Assembly (NCBI GenBank): GCA_002901265.1 | Contig: PPHI01000038.1 | Coordinates: 28,319-92,318 of the forward strand | Direction of reading: 5' to 3' | Origin: Rhodopirellula baltica | GTDB lineage: Bacteria > Planctomycetota > Planctomycetia > Pirellulales > Pirellulaceae | DNA length: 64,000 nt | In this document: one piece after another, positions 35,442 through 45,447 of the stretch | Numbering within the stretch: the stretch's first letter is position 1 | Layout of the letters: every line of letters starts with the position of its first letter | Notes under the pieces: model-generated | Databases searched by the model: none | The model's input: only the letters and a program-made list of their open reading frames with translations | What the model was told of the DNA's origin: nothing | Translations under genes and position numbers: made by a program

Positions 35442-36857
35442 TTGCGGCGACCGATCCTCGGACATCCGCCTTTCAACGCGCCCGACGCGTTCCCACCTCG
35501 ATTCGTTTCTTTACGACCAACTGCTACCCCACGACTATCCAGCGATGACCAACACAACCGATCCGTCCTTCGTCGGACGCTTGGGGCGACGATCCAACGT
35601 CCCGCATTGACCCTGCAAGCATCCCTACGCGCTGCCGTTGGGGCAGCAGCACTTGTCGGCGTCAGCAGCTTTGTCGGGCATGTCGATGCCGCCGACGCGA
35701 TCGGCAGCGTCGTCCTTGGTGCTGATGACGAACTGCTGGCGGGTATTCCTGGCGAGGGGTTGTTGACGGTCGAGCAAGCAGAAGAGTGGATGTCCAAAGA
35801 CGGCATTCACGAACCACTGACGTACGAGCTTCCCAAAGGCATGGTCGCAGCCTCTGGCAATATCTTCGTCCCAGGCGACAACCCGATTACGCGAGCAAAG
35901 ATCGAGCTGGGACGTCAGCTCTACTTTGATCCACGCTTGTCATCAGACAACACCATTTCATGTGCGTCGTGCCATAACCCGGCGGAAGGCTACGGTGCCC
36001 AAACCCGTTTTGGTGTCGGAGTCGACGGACAAGAAGGCGGCCGGAACTCACCCGTCGCTTACAACCGAATCGTCAGCAAAGAACAGTTCTGGGATGGACG
36101 CGCCGCCAGTCTCGAAGACCAAGCCGTTGGTCCAATTGCCAACCCGATCGAAATGGGCAACACCCACGACGCCTGTATCGCCGATTTGGCCGCTCACCCG
36201 GTTTACAAAGCCGAGTTCCAGAAAGTCTTTCATGATGGCGTGACCATCGAGAACGTCGGTCGTGCCTTGGCAACTTTCGAGCGTGTGCTTGTCACCGGAC
36301 CAACTCCCTACGATTTCCAAAAGGAACTCGAGACCTTCGAAACACTGTTTGCGGATGACTTGGAATATCTTGACGAAGAGCCCGAGTTGAAAAAGCAGTA
36401 CGACGCATTGAAAGTTGCCGTTCAAAAGCACCCAATGAGCGAATCGGCAAAACGCGGCATGAAATTGTTCTTCGGCAAAGCCAACTGCACCGCGTGTCAC
36501 GCCGGCGCTAATTTTACGGACGAGCAATACCACAATCTTGGTGTCGCGATGGATGTCAAAGATCCAGACCTCGGACGCTACGTCATCACGAAGGCCGACA
36601 AAGACAAGGGTGCCTTCAAAACGCCGACCCTTCGCAATATTGCCTTGTCGCCGCCTTATATGCACGACGGCAGCCAAGCCACCTTGGAAGAAGTCGTCGC
36701 GTGGTACAACAAAGGCGGGCACCCCAATGAGTGGCTGAGTGACAAAATGAAGCCGCTGAATTTGACCGAACAAGAAGAAGCCGACGTCGTCGCGTTCATG
36801 AAAGAAGGCTTGACCGGTTCGTTCCCGAAAATTCAGACCGGTCGTTTGCCGCTGTAG
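35442..36857 (+). CDS. Di-heme cytochrome c peroxidase (CcpA/MauG family)
   Basis: 471 residues from TTG 35442. A hydrophobic export segment (LRAAVGAAALVGVSSFVGHVDA) lies after ~60 residues, so the true start may be later (an in-frame TTG occurs near 35606). Two heme-c motifs are present: CASCHNP in the N-terminal domain and CTACHAG in the C-terminal domain, with family blocks RQLYFDPRLSSDNTISCASC, NSPVAYNRI, FWDGRAASLEDQA and KTPTLRNIALSPPYMHDGS. These enzymes reduce hydrogen peroxide in the periplasm using cytochrome c; some relatives oxidise other substrates. A strong terminator follows. Confidence 0.9.
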   Translation: MRRPILGHPPFNAPDAFPPRFVSLRPTATPRLSSDDQHNRSVLRRTLGATIQRPALTLQASLRAAVGAAALVGVSSFVGHVDAADAIGSVVLGADDELLAGIPGEGLLTVEQAEEWMSKDGIHEPLTYELPKGMVAASGNIFVPGDNPITRAKIELGRQLYFDPRLSSDNTISCASCHNPAEGYGAQTRFGVGVDGQEGGRNSPVAYNRIVSKEQFWDGRAASLEDQAVGPIANPIEMGNTHDACIADLAAHPVYKAEFQKVFHDGVTIENVGRALATFERVLVTGPTPYDFQKELETFETLFADDLEYLDEEPELKKQYDALKVAVQKHPMSESAKRGMKLFFGKANCTACHAGANFTDEQYHNLGVAMDVKDPDLGRYVITKADKDKGAFKTPTLRNIALSPPYMHDGSQATLEEVVAWYNKGGHPNEWLSDKMKPLNLTEQEEADVVAFMKEGLTGSFPKIQTGRLPL

Positions 36858-36890
36858 TCAGACGCAGACAGAAAACCTGAAACCCAAAAC

Positions 36891-36922
36891 AAAACGCCCG
36901 ACGAACTCGCCGGGCGTTTTTC
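36891..36922 (+). terminator. Rho-independent terminator after the peroxidase gene
   Basis: A perfect 10-bp stem, AAAACGCCCG (36891-36900) with CGGGCGTTTT (36911-36920), encloses a 10-base loop and continues into TTTTTCATTTT. It lies 34 bp after the peroxidase stop. The convergent phoD gene ends at 37073, so the same hairpin, with A-rich left flank, could also serve the minus strand. Confidence 0.85.
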
Positions 36923-37072
36923 ATTTTCAATGACAGGCTACTGACTCGTTTTGGCAGCCTGTTGATTTTCGCGTGTCGCCTTTCGCTCCGAGAACGTAGC
37001 GTTCTCTACCGCTGCTTTTTGCGAAGCAACAGACGACATCGGGACAGTGCAATTTTGAAGATCAAAAGGCCG

Positions 37073-38659
37073 CTAGGCATTGTGGACTTTCGCTGCTCCC
37101 GATTCAACGACGAACGATGCTCGCTCGAACGTCTTGCCACCGGGTTTCGTGACTTCGTCAACTGTCATGTAGTCTGATTTCCATTGCTTCGGAGTCACTT
37201 CACAGCGGATGTAGCCACGTTCCGCGTTGTGGTATTTGACGCAGGGATTATTCGCCAGAACCGCGTCCAATCGCTTGGGCTTGAGCGTTCCGTTACCGCC
37301 ACTTGTTAGTGAGGTGGCGACAAATTCGGTTGCCACGGTTGCCTCTCCTTCATTGCGGTCATCAACACGCAACTCATTGACCCAGTTGGTGTGGATGTCA
37401 CCGGTCAAGACCACTGGGTTGGCGATCTTGCGATCACGCATGAATTCGACCATTTGCTTCCGCTCATACAAATAGCCAGGCCACTGATCCATCGAGAACT
37501 GTGGGTTCTCGTTATCGCCACTGCGATTGACGGTCCCCATCATTACCTGCTGTGCGAGCACGTTCCAGTTGGCTTGGGACTGAATCATTTGGCTGCTCAA
37601 CCATCCGCGTTGTTCGCGGCCGAGCATCGATTGTTTCTTGTCCCATGCAGCTTCATTGAGCGGCGATTTTTTGTCGTTGTTGGGTTGGTCACTGCGATAC
37701 TGTCGCGTATCCAAAACCATAAAGTTCGCGAGCTGACCGAACTGTGCCGAACGGTACAACCGCATGTCACTGCCGGTTGGCATTTGGGCAATGCGAAGCG
37801 GCATCATTTCGTAGTATGCTTGATACGCGTTGGCACGACGAACCATAAAGTCGACCGGGTCGACGTCTTTCTGTTCAGAAATCTCACCAGCACAGTTGTT
37901 GTCGAACTCGTGGTCGTCCCAGGTCAAAATCCATGGGCACTGTGCGTGCATGTTCTGCAAAAGCGGATCAGATCGATACTGGGCATAGCGACTGCGATAA
38001 TCGTCCAAGGTCATGATTTCTTGACCGTGGTGCGTACGAACTTTGCCATTCCTTCCCGCGGCGTACTCGTAGATATAGTCACCGAGGTGGAAAACTAAGT
38101 CCAACTCGTCCTTGGCCATCTGCTCATAGGCGGTGTAAAGGCCTTGTTCGTAGTTCTGACAAGATGTGACGCCAAATCGAACTTTCTCAGGCTGGCTATC
38201 GGGATGTGGCATCGTGCGTGCACGTCCAATCGTGCTTTCCGCGTCGCCGCAGCGGAAGCGATACCAGTACCAACGGTCCGGTTTTAGATTCGTCAACTCG
38301 ACATGGACCGAGTGCCCCAGTGCTGGCCTTGCGACATGAGTCCCGCTGGCCACCACAGACTTCATTTGCTCGTCCGTAGCGACTTCCCAGTGGACTTCGA
38401 CGTTTTGAATCGGCATTCCGCCGCTCGGTTCCAACGGTTCTGGAGCCAAACGGGTCCAAAGCACAAATCCGCGGTGGTCGGGATCGCCCGATGCGACTCC
38501 CAACGTAAACGGATTGACGTTTAGGTTGACGGCAAGGTCCGCGTTGACGTGCTGCGACGTCAGGACCATGGACGAAAATAAGCCTGAAAACGCAACAAAG
38601 CCACGGCGGCTCAATTGGCTACGTTCGAGCTGGCGAAGTTGACGGGGTGATCGCTTCAT
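37073..38659 (-). CDS. phoD: PhoD-like alkaline phosphatase, Tat-exported
   Basis: 528 residues. The N-terminus has a Tat motif (LSRRGFVAFSG) and a hydrophobic stretch. The PhoD N-domain follows (FTLGVASGDPDHRGFVLWTRL), then the metallophosphoesterase core: HLGDYIYEYA, WDDHEFDNN and VLTGDIHTNWV, giving the Asp/His metal ligands. PhoD enzymes hydrolyse phosphate mono- and diesters outside the cytoplasm, often under phosphate limitation. No Pho box was recognised upstream. ATG at 38659; the gene is divergent from the DUF1592 gene. Confidence 0.92.
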   Translation of the reverse strand: MKRSPRQLRQLERSQLSRRGFVAFSGLFSSMVLTSQHVNADLAVNLNVNPFTLGVASGDPDHRGFVLWTRLAPEPLEPSGGMPIQNVEVHWEVATDEQMKSVVASGTHVARPALGHSVHVELTNLKPDRWYWYRFRCGDAESTIGRARTMPHPDSQPEKVRFGVTSCQNYEQGLYTAYEQMAKDELDLVFHLGDYIYEYAAGRNGKVRTHHGQEIMTLDDYRSRYAQYRSDPLLQNMHAQCPWILTWDDHEFDNNCAGEISEQKDVDPVDFMVRRANAYQAYYEMMPLRIAQMPTGSDMRLYRSAQFGQLANFMVLDTRQYRSDQPNNDKKSPLNEAAWDKKQSMLGREQRGWLSSQMIQSQANWNVLAQQVMMGTVNRSGDNENPQFSMDQWPGYLYERKQMVEFMRDRKIANPVVLTGDIHTNWVNELRVDDRNEGEATVATEFVATSLTSGGNGTLKPKRLDAVLANNPCVKYHNAERGYIRCEVTPKQWKSDYMTVDEVTKPGGKTFERASFVVESGAAKVHNA

Positions 38660-38960
38660 AGAAGTTCAACTATTGCGGGCGCAAGGGTGGGATGTTTTGA
38701 AACGGGCATCGACTCGCATTCGCCTGTGCCACGATTTCGGGGATCACATTGTCGGCGATGCAACCGACTGGTGGGGCTGCGGCGATGCGAAAATTGATTG
38801 GATCTTGCGAAACTCACGTGCAATCGACATGTCCCGGGAGATCTCTGTCGCTCTTGTAGGTCCAGCGTTTACAATGAACAACCCATCCTCTGTCACGAGC
38901 GTGCGATTGCAGCGGGGGACCGCCACCACACGTACGCCGCCCGCCTTTTAATTTGCAACT
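38660..38960. other. Divergent intergenic region phoD / DUF1592 gene
   Basis: 301 bp between two divergent starts, expected to carry both promoters. A frame at 38673-38951 is open on the plus strand but lacks any family feature and is not called. No palindromic operator of note was seen. Confidence 0.45.
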
Positions 38961-40889
38961 ATGTATCCGAAGCCCGCCAAGGGACCGCAGACCGCGTTGC
39001 GCACGCTCCGCATTGTGTTTGCATTCACTTTGCCACTCATCACTTCCGCGACGTTATTGGCCGAGTCTGAAGCCGAAATTACGGCTGTTAAGTTTGTGGG
39101 AACTTATTGTGTCGATTGTCATCAGGGTGAAGATGCTGAAGGTGGCCTACGACTCGATGGCTTTGAATCGTCATTGAACTTGGACACATCGCTTGAGGTT
39201 TGGAAAAAAGTTGTCGAGCGCACCGAGAACTTTTCAATGCCACCGCGAGAAGCGGACGTTCCTGAAGAAGTCGCCCGCTCGGCGTTCTTGGATTCCGTCC
39301 GGGCGAGCATCCTGAAAGCCATCTGCGAAGATGGTGCACAACCCGGGCCACCGCAGCTTCGCCGACTGAACCGTACCGAATACGCCAATACGGTACGCGA
39401 CCTGTTGGGTATCCATGTCAACGCGGGACACGCACTGCCATCGGACGGTGCGGGCGGCGAAGGTTTTGACAACGCTTCCGAGACATTGTTTATCTCGCCA
39501 ATCTACGCCGAAAAATACATCGATGCGGCGCGCGAGGCCCTCAGCCATGCGTTCAATGATCCCGGATCGCGACGACGGATCGTTGTTTCGGAACCGAATG
39601 CTGAACGTTCGCCAAAAGATGCTGCTCGTGCGGTGCTCGAAAAGTTCTTACCCCGTGCGTTCCGCCGTGGCGTCGAAGAAGTGGAAGTCAATGAGTACGT
39701 CTCGGTATTTGAAATGGCTTTCGAAACCGATGAATCGTATGACGCGGCCATTCAGGTCACGCTGCAAGCGGCGATGGTTTCGCCGAAGTTTCTGATGTTG
39801 TACGAGACGCCAAATTTGACAGGCGAACAAGCACCGGTTGGCCAATACGAGATGGCTTCGCGACTGTCATATTTTCTTTGGGCATCGATGCCGGACGACG
39901 AACTTCTAAAGCTAGCTCGTGAAGAACGTCTGCAAGACCCTGATGTCTTGAAGACACAAGTCGAACGCATGCTGGAAAGCCGATTGAGCGATGATGGACT
40001 TCGCCGCAATGCCAAGGTTCGCGAGTTCGCCGAAAGCTTTATGGAACAGTGGCTTGGTACTCGAGCACTGGGCCGAGAGTTTATCCCTGACCCCAAAGTT
40101 GCACGTCGATACAACTCAGAACTCGAAGGCGGAATGAAGTACGAGCCGGTGTTTTTCTTTGAAGACATACTTGCCGAAAACCTATCGCTGTTGAACTTCA
40201 TCGATTCTGATTTCACTTACTTGAATCGAGCCTTGGCGTCGCACTATCGAATCAAAGGCGACTTTCGTGAGCAACCTCGGCGTACCGACCTGGAACCCGA
40301 TCACCACCGTGGAGGTCTGCTGGGAATGGGAGCGGTGTTGGCCGTTTCCTCCCATCCGTATCGAACGAGTCCGGTTCTTCGCGGCAAATGGATCCTGGAA
40401 ACGATACTCGGGACACCACCGCCTCCCCCACCTCCGGACGTCCCCGCTCTCGAGGAAAATGATTCGTCAAATGTACCGAGCAGTCTTCGTGAACAATTAG
40501 AGTTGCACCGCGATAACGCGACCTGTGCGAGTTGTCACGACATGATCGACCCACTCGGCTTTGGACTCGAAAACTATGACCTACTTGGCGGTTGGCGAGA
40601 TGAGGCAGGCGGTCAGCCGATCGATACGCGCGGCGAACTGCCGGGCGGTCAGACCTTCGACGGTCACGAAGAACTGAAAGCACTACTCATGGAACGCAAG
40701 GATAAATTCGTCCGTCATTTCGTTTCGAAAGTACTCGGGTACGCGCTGTCACGGGGACTAACCGAAGAAGACAACTGCGTGGTTGAGGAAATCACGCAAA
40801 ATCTGGCACAGGACGATTACCGATCCCAGACATTGATCAAGGAAATCGTTTTAAGCGTCCCGTTTCGCTACAAACGCGGCAGTGAATAG
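38961..40889 (+). CDS. Exported c-type-heme protein with DUF1587-1595-1592-1588-1585 domains
   Basis: 642 residues. A signal-like helix (LRIVFAFTLPLITSATLLAES) is followed by a PSCyt1-like heme motif Cys50-VD-Cys53-His54. Then come DUF1587 (LRRLNRTEYANTVRDLLGI), DUF1595, DUF1592 (FEMAFETDESYDAAIQ...RLSYFLWASMPDDEL), DUF1588 (HHRGGLLGMGAVLAVSSHP, and heme motif Cys522-AS-Cys525-His526) and DUF1585 (HEELKALLMERKDKFVRHFV). This architecture is a hallmark of planctomycetes and is usually paired with a DUF1552 protein, as here. The joint function is not established; an extracytoplasmic redox or polysaccharide-related role is speculated. Confidence 0.9.
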   Translation: MYPKPAKGPQTALRTLRIVFAFTLPLITSATLLAESEAEITAVKFVGTYCVDCHQGEDAEGGLRLDGFESSLNLDTSLEVWKKVVERTENFSMPPREADVPEEVARSAFLDSVRASILKAICEDGAQPGPPQLRRLNRTEYANTVRDLLGIHVNAGHALPSDGAGGEGFDNASETLFISPIYAEKYIDAAREALSHAFNDPGSRRRIVVSEPNAERSPKDAARAVLEKFLPRAFRRGVEEVEVNEYVSVFEMAFETDESYDAAIQVTLQAAMVSPKFLMLYETPNLTGEQAPVGQYEMASRLSYFLWASMPDDELLKLAREERLQDPDVLKTQVERMLESRLSDDGLRRNAKVREFAESFMEQWLGTRALGREFIPDPKVARRYNSELEGGMKYEPVFFFEDILAENLSLLNFIDSDFTYLNRALASHYRIKGDFREQPRRTDLEPDHHRGGLLGMGAVLAVSSHPYRTSPVLRGKWILETILGTPPPPPPPDVPALEENDSSNVPSSLREQLELHRDNATCASCHDMIDPLGFGLENYDLLGGWRDEAGGQPIDTRGELPGGQTFDGHEELKALLMERKDKFVRHFVSKVLGYALSRGLTEEDNCVVEEITQNLAQDDYRSQTLIKEIVLSVPFRYKRGSE

Positions 40890-41005
40890 TCCGCCAAGCT
40901 GCGAATTATTCGCCGATTGGCACTTCATTGCCTACAATACAGATCCCGCCGGTGAGCCAGCTAGGTCTCGCCCATCATCCCACCGATTGCACGGAAAGTT
41001 CGGCT

Positions 41006-42442
41006 ATGAAACGTTCTGCAAAACAATCATCTCAACGCGAAAGTTCGGTCTATCTGAACGGCGATGCGAAACTTCGCGGACCACTTTCGCGACGAACGCT
41101 ACTTCGTGGAACCGGAATGGCATTAGCACTGCCTTGGTTAGAAGCGATGATGAGCGAATCAAGAGGCGATGAGGCGTCGGTCGAAACCGACGCACAAGGC
41201 CAGCGTCCGTCGGACACGCCAATCCGAATGGCAGCGATGTTTGTTCCCAACGGGGTACGTGCTGACCAATGGACTCCTAAGGGCGAAGGCAAAGACTTTG
41301 AACTTTCGCCGACCCTGCAGCCCCTCTCGTCCTACAAAGACAAACTGTTGGTCTTGTCCAACCTTTGGAACCAGGCCAGCAACGTCGGCGACGGCCACTA
41401 CGTCAAGTGCTCAGGCTACCTAACTTGCACCACGATCAACAAATCGCTTGGAATCGACTTGAACTGCAACGGTCGCTCGGTCGACCAAATCGCAGCTGAC
41501 TTCGGTGAACAGCACACGCCGCTACGATCACTGGAACTGGGGATCGATCCGGTCACGACGGGTGTCGACACCAATGTCGGCTACACACGTGTTTACGGAT
41601 CGCATATCGCTTGGAACGGCCCCACCAGCCCGCTTGCCAAAGAACTCAATCCACAATCTGTTTTCGACCGTCTGCTGCGTGCGACAAAGCCTTCAGCACA
41701 ATCGGCGTGGCGTGATCAGTTGTTGCTTGACCGGGCATTGGGAGATGTGAAGCAGCTCAATCGAATGCTCGGTGCGTCCGATCGTCATCGCATGGATGAG
41801 TACATGCAGTCTCTGCGTTCGATCGAAAAGCGAATTGAAAAACAGTCCGCGAGCCAATCCGCAAACTGGCAACCACTGGTTTCGGTTAATCCTGAAAAAC
41901 GCCCCGGTGAGGCGTCCCGCGACAACCATCAAGAGCACGTCCGCTTGATGATGGACATGATCGCGTTAGCGTTTCAAACCGATACGACCCGGGTCTGCAC
42001 GTTTATGTTCGGTAATGCGGTCAGCGGGCGTAATTTCTCGTTCCTCGATGGCGTGTCCGGTGGCCACCACGACATCTCGCACCACCAAGGAAACGAAGAA
42101 AAGCTGGCCCAGTACCAGCTGATCAATCAATGGCACATCGAACAATACGGGTACTTGCTGAACAAACTTGAATCCATGCAAGAACGCGATGGCACCGTTC
42201 TGGATCACTCGATGATCATGTATGGATCAGGGCTTCGCGACGGTAATAGCCACAGTCCACATAACTTGCCAATCGTTGTCGCCGGTAAAGCGGGCGGCCG
42301 ACTCAACAGTGGCCAGCACCTCAGTTTTGGTAACGACACGCCGCTTGCTAATTTGTATGCGTCGATGTTATCGGCGCTGGGCACCGGCATCGACAAGTTC
42401 GCCGATAGCACCGGTGTTCTGCCGGGTGTATTGGCGTCTTGA
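41006..42442 (+). CDS. DUF1552 protein, Tat-exported
   Basis: 478 residues from ATG 41006. The start at 40928 in the same frame would add 26 unremarkable residues. The N-terminus has a Tat motif (LSRRTLLRGTGMALALPWLEAMM). The DUF1552 body includes RMAAMFVPNGVRADQWTPKGEG, SGYLTCTTINKSLG, SLELGID and the C-terminal LDHSMIMYGSGLRDGNSHSPHNLP and HLSFGNDTPLANLYASML blocks, which resemble alkaline-phosphatase-superfamily DUF1501 relatives. It lies 116 bp behind the DUF1592 gene, forming the standard planctomycete pair. Confidence 0.9.
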   Translation: MKRSAKQSSQRESSVYLNGDAKLRGPLSRRTLLRGTGMALALPWLEAMMSESRGDEASVETDAQGQRPSDTPIRMAAMFVPNGVRADQWTPKGEGKDFELSPTLQPLSSYKDKLLVLSNLWNQASNVGDGHYVKCSGYLTCTTINKSLGIDLNCNGRSVDQIAADFGEQHTPLRSLELGIDPVTTGVDTNVGYTRVYGSHIAWNGPTSPLAKELNPQSVFDRLLRATKPSAQSAWRDQLLLDRALGDVKQLNRMLGASDRHRMDEYMQSLRSIEKRIEKQSASQSANWQPLVSVNPEKRPGEASRDNHQEHVRLMMDMIALAFQTDTTRVCTFMFGNAVSGRNFSFLDGVSGGHHDISHHQGNEEKLAQYQLINQWHIEQYGYLLNKLESMQERDGTVLDHSMIMYGSGLRDGNSHSPHNLPIVVAGKAGGRLNSGQHLSFGNDTPLANLYASMLSALGTGIDKFADSTGVLPGVLAS

Positions 42443-42453
42443 AGTAGCAACGA

Positions 42454-43437
42454 CTACTGAGTGATATAAGTTCGCTGGGGGCCGTGATCCTGCAATCGCA
42501 GAAACGCCGCAGCGAACTCTTTGCCCAAGTCGACATAGCCAGCCGAATCGTAATGCCACGGATCCGAGTACTCGTACTGGTCGGTGGACGTCACCAATTC
42601 CGCGCAAGCGTCCGCGTCAACAAACTGCTGTTGTTGTTGCCGGAGTTGATCTCCATGCGTCCAAACACGCCCCGAAGGGTGATTGCCGCTATCCGAGATG
42701 CGTCCAATTACAACCGGCAAGTCGTCAGTACGGAGCGCCGCTCGTAGCAAGTCCATCAAGCGTTTGAGGTTCTTCGCGTATTCCTCGGCGGTCTCCTGAT
42801 CGACTGTCGCGTCGCTTTCGCCTTGCATCCAAGCGATTCCGGCCGGAATCAATTCGTCGACTTCGCCGTCGTTGTCGATATCGCGATCTGCGAACGCTCG
42901 TCGAATCGTCGCTAAGCAGTGATCGTATTGATTGATCGAACGCTCCAGCCCTTCGGACGCTTCAAAATCTGGGTCCCAACATCCGAATCGCCCCGCGCCG
43001 GCGATGGCGATTGAGGAGCCATTTCTCGCGTATTTCACCACCGCGATATTTCGGTTGGGGTTTGCCGCCTTTAAGGCGTGAAGCATTGAAACTTCTAATC
43101 CGAAGCAGTCGGAATAGCGGATCGTGCCGTTTCGCAACTGAAACCCTGTTCCGTGACCTGGTTGAAACGTTGACCAAAATCCGTCGCCGGTAGCAGGTGT
43201 TTGGTCGGCGGCCGCTGGACTGTGATAGATGTAAACACCTGGCAATCGTCCGCTCAGTTGGTCGGGAAGTTCGTTGACTTTCCCAAACCCTTCCATGTTC
43301 GATTGGCCGCCCAAGAAATACAGATCGAACTGTTCGGCGGGGCATGCATTCAGAAAAGGCTCTGCGGTAATCAGAGCGGTCACAGCAGCAAGTTTACCGA
43401 TGGCTTGGGGCAACCAAGCGAGACGCTTCATCAACAT
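42454..43437 (-). CDS. Sialate O-acetylesterase-like SGNH hydrolase (CE6/DUF303)
   Basis: 327 residues with an N-terminal signal-like sequence. The SGNH nucleophile block is FLGGQSNMEGFG, the second block is AWMQGESDA, and the C-terminal DPWHYDSAGYVDLG supplies the Asp/His pair. This is the carbohydrate esterase 6 / sialate O-acetylesterase-like family that removes acetyl groups from sugars such as xylan. An insertion with EF-hand-like acidic residues (DRDIDNDGEVDELIP) occurs between the blocks, typical of planctomycete members. Start ATG 43437; convergent with the DUF1552 gene. The substrate is unknown. Confidence 0.85.
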   Translation of the reverse strand: MLMKRLAWLPQAIGKLAAVTALITAEPFLNACPAEQFDLYFLGGQSNMEGFGKVNELPDQLSGRLPGVYIYHSPAAADQTPATGDGFWSTFQPGHGTGFQLRNGTIRYSDCFGLEVSMLHALKAANPNRNIAVVKYARNGSSIAIAGAGRFGCWDPDFEASEGLERSINQYDHCLATIRRAFADRDIDNDGEVDELIPAGIAWMQGESDATVDQETAEEYAKNLKRLMDLLRAALRTDDLPVVIGRISDSGNHPSGRVWTHGDQLRQQQQQFVDADACAELVTSTDQYEYSDPWHYDSAGYVDLGKEFAAAFLRLQDHGPQRTYITQ

Positions 43438-43576
43438 GTTGAATCCGGAACAACGTCACAGGAAGCCGTAATTGCGGCCGTTCCAATGAACCGCCGCTTG
43501 TTAATCATTCTAGCACCTGCGCAAGGCCAAAGGCGATAGCGATGTCGCCTCCGGCCGGATTGAAGCGTTGTGGTGT

Positions 43577-45447
43577 CTAGCGGCGTTTTCCGCGGCCTTT
43601 CCCTTTCGCAGGGCCTGCCTTTTTGTGATTCTCGACGTTGTTGTCGACGAGCAGCGAAACGACTTCGTTCCAGGTGGGCACGATCGCTCGGCGTCGGGGA
43701 GACCCGTTCGTATCAGCGTCGTCCTCTTCGCTGCTGCTGACTCGGCGGCGTCCGCGTGTACGATCGGCTTCTTCGCTTACCGACTCGCTGCGTACTTCCG
43801 TCTCACCCTCAGTGCGACCGGCACGACCACGTCCACGGCGTCCACGACGTCGCGCCCACGGCGGATCGCGTCGACTTCTTCGTCGTCCTCGTGGTCGTCA
43901 TCAAAGGTCGGCTGACGAGAGACGATTTCATCGGCCTCGTCATCATCGTCGCCTTCGTCCTCGAACGAATCCTGTGCGTCATCCGCCCCACGGCGTTTGC
44001 GTCCACCGCGACGGCGGCGTCCACGACGTCGGCGACGGCGGCTACCGGATTCTTCGTCTTCGTCTTCGTCGTCGGACTCATCGGATTCCGCGTCGACTTC
44101 GAGAACTTCAACTTCTTCTTCGTCATCAACCGCTTCGACTTCACGATCTTCAAAGTCGCGGCCTCGACGATTGCGACCGCGTCGACGGCGACGACCAGAA
44201 CGCGAAGGAGATTCTTCGCTGACTTCTTCGAATGGTTGTTCGTCTTGTTCGAGCTCTTCGATCGCCGCATCGAAAGATTCGGCATCGCCATCGTTTTCTG
44301 CCATACGCTGACGTTGGCCGCGGCGTCCACGGCGAGGCCGGCGTTCGTCGCGATCGCGTTCTGGCTGTCGGTCGCGGCCACCCGATCGAGCTGACGAGTT
44401 TGCTTCCAGAGCTTCGCTTTCGTCTTCCTGTTCGTCGGACTCCGGTTCTGCTTTGGACTCAGCACGATCGTTGAATTTGCGGTCGTCGCCACCGCGTCCT
44501 CGGCCACGTTCACGGCGTCCACGTCGCGGACGCTCCTGAACCTCAACCGTCGCCTCGACGTCTGCATCTGACGTAGCAGCTGCTTCGTCGTCTCCATCCT
44601 CGTCCGGCAGATCCCGGAACGATTTAAACGACAGTGGGTCGATCTCTTCGCCCTGGTCAAATGAGGGCAAGGCCGGTTCCGCGCTCGTTTGCGGTGCGCT
44701 GTCGCTAACTTCGCTCGCCTTTGTTTCTGATTCTGGCGACTGAGGTTCCACGTCGAGTTCTTCAGGATCTGGACCAAGATCCAGGCCCAATCCATCGCCA
44801 AATCCACCCGACGCACGTGCTGGCTTCGCCGGTGCGACGCTCGAAGCCTGCCGGCTTTCGACCTTCAGTGGTTCGCGGTGAGGCGGCGGGGCGGTTGTGG
44901 ATTCGATTCCCAGTTGACCGGCGAGGTCGGACCAAGCGGTGTTTTCCTCTTCTTGCGTCTCGACAGGGGGCTGCTCGAACAGTTCGTCTGATGCAGTGGT
45001 CGCAGTTTCTTTCTCGAGCAATTCTGGGACCAGGGGCTGTTCGATGACAGCGGGCCCACCCGACGTCAACTCATCCATTCCGGGGTCACGCTGAGACACG
45101 CCAAATCCAGGCAACTGCGTCATCACCGTTTGCGACGTCAAGGCCTGCAGAACGTCTTCAGCCGACATGTCGTCAGCTTCCTGACCGTTTTCCTGATTGA
45201 GCGAATCGTCGGTCGGACTCAGATCGGAATCCAAATCCACGGCGGCTTCGGCAACGGGCGGCATCTCACGAGTCACCGAACCGCTGTCATCGCCAGCGTT
45301 TTCCAAGTCAGCTTGGGCGTCTTGATCAGCCTGGGGTTGCGAATCGCTTTGATTTTGCGGCTGAGACTTTGCTGACTGATCCTCCCGAGGCTGCGGTGGT
45401 TGAGGGGTGCCGAGTAATTTAGCGAGGAGATTCCAATTGTCTGACAT
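43577..45447 (-). CDS. Acidic/RGR-rich disordered protein, apparently frameshifted near 43,855
   Basis: As read without correction, the frame runs from ATG 45447 to a stop at 43777 (556 residues). It starts MSDNWNLLAKLLGTP, has long Asp/Glu/Gln/Ser-rich stretches and blocks of RRGRRGR and RRRRRGR type, and no folded domain. The last ~23 residues change character (Val/Asp-rich). Moving by one base at about 43850-43860 opens a further 92 codons: more Arg/Gly, then Glu-rich, then VPTWNEVVSLLVDNNVENHK and a Lys/Gly tail, ending at 43577. That is a more plausible C-terminus. Likely a sequencing error or a one-base deletion; no slippery heptamer is visible. Possible nucleic-acid-binding role, inferred from the RG-rich blocks. 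Confidence 0.7.

Noticed and set aside
43840..43870. Programmed -1 ribosomal frameshift in the RGR-rich gene
   Set aside because: No X-XXY-YYZ slippery heptamer or obvious downstream structure, so a sequence error or mutation is preferred.
43756..44394. Plus-strand frame opposite the RGR-rich gene
   Set aside because: Phe/Thr/Ala-rich translation mirrors the Arg/Asp repeats on the other strand; no independent signal.
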